From NCBI RefSeq assembly GCF_000686845.1, contig NZ_JMLS01000023.1:62001-126000 (forward strand): a DNA stretch of 64,000 nucleotides, written 5' to 3'. Shown here in pieces: positions 60,876-64,000 of this stretch. The number at the start of each line of letters is the position of its first letter. Position 1 is the first letter of the stretch. The position numbers and the translations under genes are program-made. The notes below the pieces were generated by a model, which made no database searches, was not told the DNA's origin, and saw nothing but the letters and a program-made list of their open reading frames with translations. Source of the stretch: Paenibacillus sp. UNC451MF (GTDB lineage Bacteria; Bacillota; Bacilli; Paenibacillales; NBRC-103111).

Positions 60876-62488
60876 GGTTGATTCACCTTCCTGTACTCGT
60901 TAGGTGAGAGGCCAACCGTCTTTTTAAACACTTTACTGAAATATTTCTCATCATCGTAGCCTACCATCTCGGCGACCTGAGCAATCCTTAGATGAGGATT
61001 TAACAGGAGAAGCTTCGCTTTCTCAACACGAATGTCACTAAGATAATCGGATAAATTGACTTTAAACTCTTGTTTGAATTTACGGGAAATATATTCACGG
61101 CTTAAATAGAAATGATTGGCAATCTCTTGAAGCGTAATATCCTGATGATAATGGTTTTGAATATACTTTGCAATCTCATAAATGACGTTCTGATCTCGAT
61201 GCTGATGCTCAAGCAAATGCTTGGACAGCTCAGTTAAACTCTCGGTCAATTGCTTCTTCCACAATGGAATGGACAGGGAACCCGTCTCATCCGAAGGGAT
61301 AAAGAAGGGAGCGGAGTTCATTGAGGTTTGTAGGACTGGCGGCTGATCCCCGAACCATTCTGCCAGCCATCGGCTGCGCAGGACGTTGTATTCGCTCCAC
61401 CATAGCTCCAACTGCTCCAAAGTGATGGAGTCCAGCTTGCCAACAGCTGCAATCCATTCTTCAACCGACTTGCTGATTTGCTCGGGACTGCCGCTTTGGA
61501 CAGCTAGACGGATCCGCTCCGCATAATCACTAAATGAAATCACAGTTTGCTGAGTAGGCAGCGGGTCTGGAAGCAGATGCACCTGCTTCTGCTTGGACAA
61601 TAGGTTACGTCTACGCAAAGCGGTGCGCGCATCTTTGTAAGCTGGGGGCAAGCCGCTCGGAAACGGCTGAACACGGCCGATGCCGATATCGAAGCTGCTG
61701 CGCAGCGCAGATTTCATACCCTGTTGAATGGAAGAGAGAATCTGGTTCCATGAATCATCGGAGCCGAACAGCAGAAGAATGATTTCTCCTTCGCTGTTCC
61801 AGTAACGATAGGCAATCCCGCGTTGGCCTGCTCGTAATATTTCATTACATATATTCGTAATGGAAAAGAATAATAGGTCTGAATTGGCATCGAACTTCTT
61901 TTTGAGCGCTGCGTTCATGGTATCCAGGGTCATAATGGCTAATCGGCATTCTTTGACGTTGCGGTCCAAGCCGAATTCCTGGCTCAAAGCCGCAGCCGAG
62001 GCTTCATAAGCAGATGGCTCGGCAATCAGATTAGATAGTAATTTCTCCCAATAGACGGGGCGGAATTGGTTCATCTCGATATTGCTCTGCCGCTGCCGGT
62101 GGCGCTCGTTCTCATCGCGAATCCAGCTTTCCAAAGCTTTGCTGACCGCAGCATGGAGCTGCTCAGCGTCGATAGGCTTCAATATGTAATCGACACCCCC
62201 GTGCTTGACGGTATGCCGCACCAATTGAAAATCATCATGCCCGCTGATGACGATCGTTTTGCCGCAAGCGTAATGGGCGGCGAGCCACTCCAGCAGCTCT
62301 AGACCGCTTTTGACCGGCATCATCATGTCCGTAAAAATAAGCTGAGGCTGATGCTCACGGATCAGCTCAATCGCTTCTTCGCCGTCCTGGGCTTCGAAAA
62401 GGGCATCGATCCCGAAATACTTCCAGTCTACAAGCAGTTTGACTGCTTCCCGGACATGCTTCTCGTCGTCTACAATGATGGCTTTCAT
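60872..62488 (-). CDS. YesN-type response regulator with AraC-type output domain
   Basis: The 538-residue protein has a receiver domain with D54 (LIFTDMMMPV) and DDEK at 7-10, a long linker of about 280 residues, and a C-terminal AraC-type double helix-turn-helix (ITLQEIANHFYLSREYISRKFKQ, then KYFSKVFKKTVGLSPNEYRK). This YesN layout is common in Paenibacillus, where such pairs control carbohydrate genes. It starts 44 bp after the kinase stop, behind AGGAGG. Confidence 0.92.
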   Translation of the reverse strand: MKAIIVDDEKHVREAVKLLVDWKYFGIDALFEAQDGEEAIELIREHQPQLIFTDMMMPVKSGLELLEWLAAHYACGKTIVISGHDDFQLVRHTVKHGGVDYILKPIDAEQLHAAVSKALESWIRDENERHRQRQSNIEMNQFRPVYWEKLLSNLIAEPSAYEASAAALSQEFGLDRNVKECRLAIMTLDTMNAALKKKFDANSDLLFFSITNICNEILRAGQRGIAYRYWNSEGEIILLLFGSDDSWNQILSSIQQGMKSALRSSFDIGIGRVQPFPSGLPPAYKDARTALRRRNLLSKQKQVHLLPDPLPTQQTVISFSDYAERIRLAVQSGSPEQISKSVEEWIAAVGKLDSITLEQLELWWSEYNVLRSRWLAEWFGDQPPVLQTSMNSAPFFIPSDETGSLSIPLWKKQLTESLTELSKHLLEHQHRDQNVIYEIAKYIQNHYHQDITLQEIANHFYLSREYISRKFKQEFKVNLSDYLSDIRVEKAKLLLLNPHLRIAQVAEMVGYDDEKYFSKVFKKTVGLSPNEYRKVNQP

Positions 62489-62532
62489 GCTGAAGTTCCT
62501 CCTAAACAGCCTCTACATGTGCAGAAGCGATA

Positions 62533-64000
62533 CTAACTGAGATTTGGTGCATGCAGTGGGATCGTGATCGTCACCTTCAACCCGGACGGGCTGCAGGCAT
62601 CTATGTTCATAGCTGCCCCAGGGAAGTAGAGTTGCAGCCTTGAGCTTACGTTAAGCAGTCCGATACTCTCCGACGGCTCCGCCGCTGCGTTCATGTGCTT
62701 GCTCAACTGCTTTTGCAGCTTGGTAAGCTGCTCCACTTCCATACCTTTCCCGTTGTCTTCAACAATAAGCTCCAGCTGCTGACGCTCTTTAAGCGATCCG
62801 GCAATGAGCAGACTGTTTAACTTCTCCCGAGGGTCGAAGCCATGCTTGAAATAGTTTTCGACTAACGGCTGAAGAATCATCTTGGGTACCATGATATCCA
62901 GCGTATCATCATCCACCTCGAATGAAACGGATAGATCATTTTCAAAGCGCTGCATTTGCAGCTGCAAGTACGACTTCACATGATCCAGTTCCTGCTTGAG
63001 CGGGACGATCGTTTCATTTGTATTCATACTGTATCTCATCATTTTGGCCAAAGACGAAAGCAGTGAATAGATCTTGGGTGCCTGGTGCTGCAGCGCAAGC
63101 GTCCCTATCGACTGAAGGCTGTTATATAAGAAATGCGGGTTGATCTGCGCCTGCAGTGCCTTCAATTGGTTCGTCTTATTAGCTAAATCGAGCTTGTATT
63201 CACTCAAAATCAAGTTGTTGATCGTCTGCATCATGAGACGGAAGCGACGCGCGAGAATACCGATCTCATCATTACTGCTCACTTGAATATCGACCTGCAT
63301 GTTGCCGGTCTGAATTTTGTTGATATAACCGATCAAATTTTTGATCGGCGCCGTGAACCGGAACGAAATATAGAGGGTTGCCGAGATGACGACGATCAAG
63401 AACAAGCTGAAAATGAGTGTATTGATTTTCGTAAGCTCTCGTGCATTTTTGTACAAGCTTTCGTACGGAATCCGTTTCACCAACGTCCAATTCATGTATG
63501 GCGTCGACATGCGTTCGTAAATATGTATGCCAGAGAATGGCTTGCTCTTCCACTCGAAGCTTCCTTTGCTTGCAGGCATTGCCATTAGATGATCCACCCA
63601 TTCTTCATGCAGCACATGTCCCACCGCAGCAGGATCTGTCCCGTAGACGACCGTTCCGTCGCTATCCAGTATGTACAGCTCATCTTGCCCAGGCGTATAC
63701 AATTGCTCGCTAATGGAGCGTATGACATCCACGCTGAAATCAATGGACAGAATCCCCAGCTCCTGCTGCGTCAGAGCATTTCGGATGGAACGGTGAAGTG
63801 TAATAACGGATGATGGAGGGACGTAAAAGATACCTCCCATCTTGTAATCATGAATGAGATGAGTCGGCTCCAGACGAAGCTCGGAGTTCAGCATATCGGG
63901 ATGGTACTTGTCTCTTGCACCTTCGTTACGCAATGGATTACCAAGTAATATGGAGAACGAACGATCGCTTTGAGCGATATATAAATACGTCTGTTTGATC
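62533..64000 (-). CDS. YesM-type sensor histidine kinase, 5' partial
   Basis: The frame is open to the window edge, so the start lies beyond base 64000; about 488 residues are visible. The visible part has the end of an extracellular sensor, a membrane segment (about residues 175-195 from TTG 63933), a HAMP domain, the His_kinase segment ALQAQINPHFLYNSLQS with its conserved His, and an HATPase domain (EDNGKGME). It phosphorylates the adjacent YesN-type regulator. The sensor ligand is probably carbohydrate-related, an inference from the family. Confidence 0.92.
   Translation of the reverse strand, partial: IKQTYLYIAQSDRSFSILLGNPLRNEGARDKYHPDMLNSELRLEPTHLIHDYKMGGIFYVPPSSVITLHRSIRNALTQQELGILSIDFSVDVIRSISEQLYTPGQDELYILDSDGTVVYGTDPAAVGHVLHEEWVDHLMAMPASKGSFEWKSKPFSGIHIYERMSTPYMNWTLVKRIPYESLYKNARELTKINTLIFSLFLIVVISATLYISFRFTAPIKNLIGYINKIQTGNMQVDIQVSSNDEIGILARRFRLMMQTINNLILSEYKLDLANKTNQLKALQAQINPHFLYNSLQSIGTLALQHQAPKIYSLLSSLAKMMRYSMNTNETIVPLKQELDHVKSYLQLQMQRFENDLSVSFEVDDDTLDIMVPKMILQPLVENYFKHGFDPREKLNSLLIAGSLKERQQLELIVEDNGKGMEVEQLTKLQKQLSKHMNAAAEPSESIGLLNVSSRLQLYFPGAAMNIDACSPSGLKVTITIPLHAPNLS

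Noticed and set aside
1-64000. CRISPR arrays, tRNA or rRNA genes, prophage or insertion sequences
   Set aside because: No regularly spaced direct repeats, transposase motifs, cloverleaf-like sequences or rRNA segments were seen. Palindromic elements at 42638-42911 and 52129-52545 have no transposase.

Overview
The window looks like a chromosomal segment from Paenibacillus or a close relative. The evidence is the moderate GC content, Gram-positive ribosome-binding sites (GGAGG types with frequent GTG and TTG starts), spore-related genes (YtxC-like, a probable gamma-type small acid-soluble spore protein, a 3D-domain wall protein), SAM-I and T-box leaders, a cre site, GlnR-type boxes and a YesM/YesN two-component pair. 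I see no rRNA, tRNA, CRISPR array, prophage or insertion sequence. Both window edges cut genes.

Bases 1-6.9 kb hold an M50 membrane protease (5' cut), a class I/II aminotransferase, two Gfo/Idh/MocA oxidoreductases, an AraC-type regulator and a YpcP-like 5'-3' exonuclease. Bases 7.0-13.7 kb form a sugar or polyol-phosphate module: a DeoR repressor, a TarJ-like (ribitol-5-phosphate) dehydrogenase, a cre site, two UgpA/E-like permeases, a binding lipoprotein, a cytosolic glycerophosphodiester phosphodiesterase and a cupin. Bases 13.8-19.2 kb carry a DUF3055-like protein, ilvD, an HRDC protein behind a possible attenuator, a universal stress protein and corA, whose roughly 330-nt leader appears structured. 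Bases 19.6-23.3 kb are a methionine operon (SAM-I riboswitch, metA, metI, metC). An EAL phosphodiesterase, mqnC and a DUF3870 gene follow.

Bases 26.8-34.7 kb are a short-chain acid/ketone-body type catabolic cluster: 3-hydroxyacyl-CoA dehydrogenase, AtoE-like permease, metal-dependent cyclase, CoA-transferase A and B, thiolase, zinc dehydrogenase, VOC protein and carboxymuconolactone-decarboxylase-like protein. Two leaders in this cluster carry closely similar terminator-type hairpins, which is the strongest candidate here for an undescribed regulatory RNA. Then come ytxC, a threonine T-box and thrS, a 3D-domain protein, a small spore protein not captured by ordinary length cut-offs, a lipoprotein, amt, yugN, an htrA gene with an adjacent two-component system, ispH, DAHP synthase and an E. 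coli-like (GSI-beta) glnA with a perfect GlnR/TnrA-type box.

Bases 51.4-64 kb hold a GNAT enzyme, a 730-bp intergenic region with two copies of a covarying structured repeat, a Tat-exported DUF1501 protein paired with a DUF1800 protein, thpR, serC, an orphan PhoP-type regulator, trmL, an AbrB-like regulator with a zinc-ribbon tail, a 32-residue membrane peptide gene, and a minus-strand operon of a YesM-type kinase (cut by the window end), a YesN-type regulator, a membrane coiled-coil protein and a phosphodiester glycosidase. All functional names come from motif recognition by eye; no database search was run.
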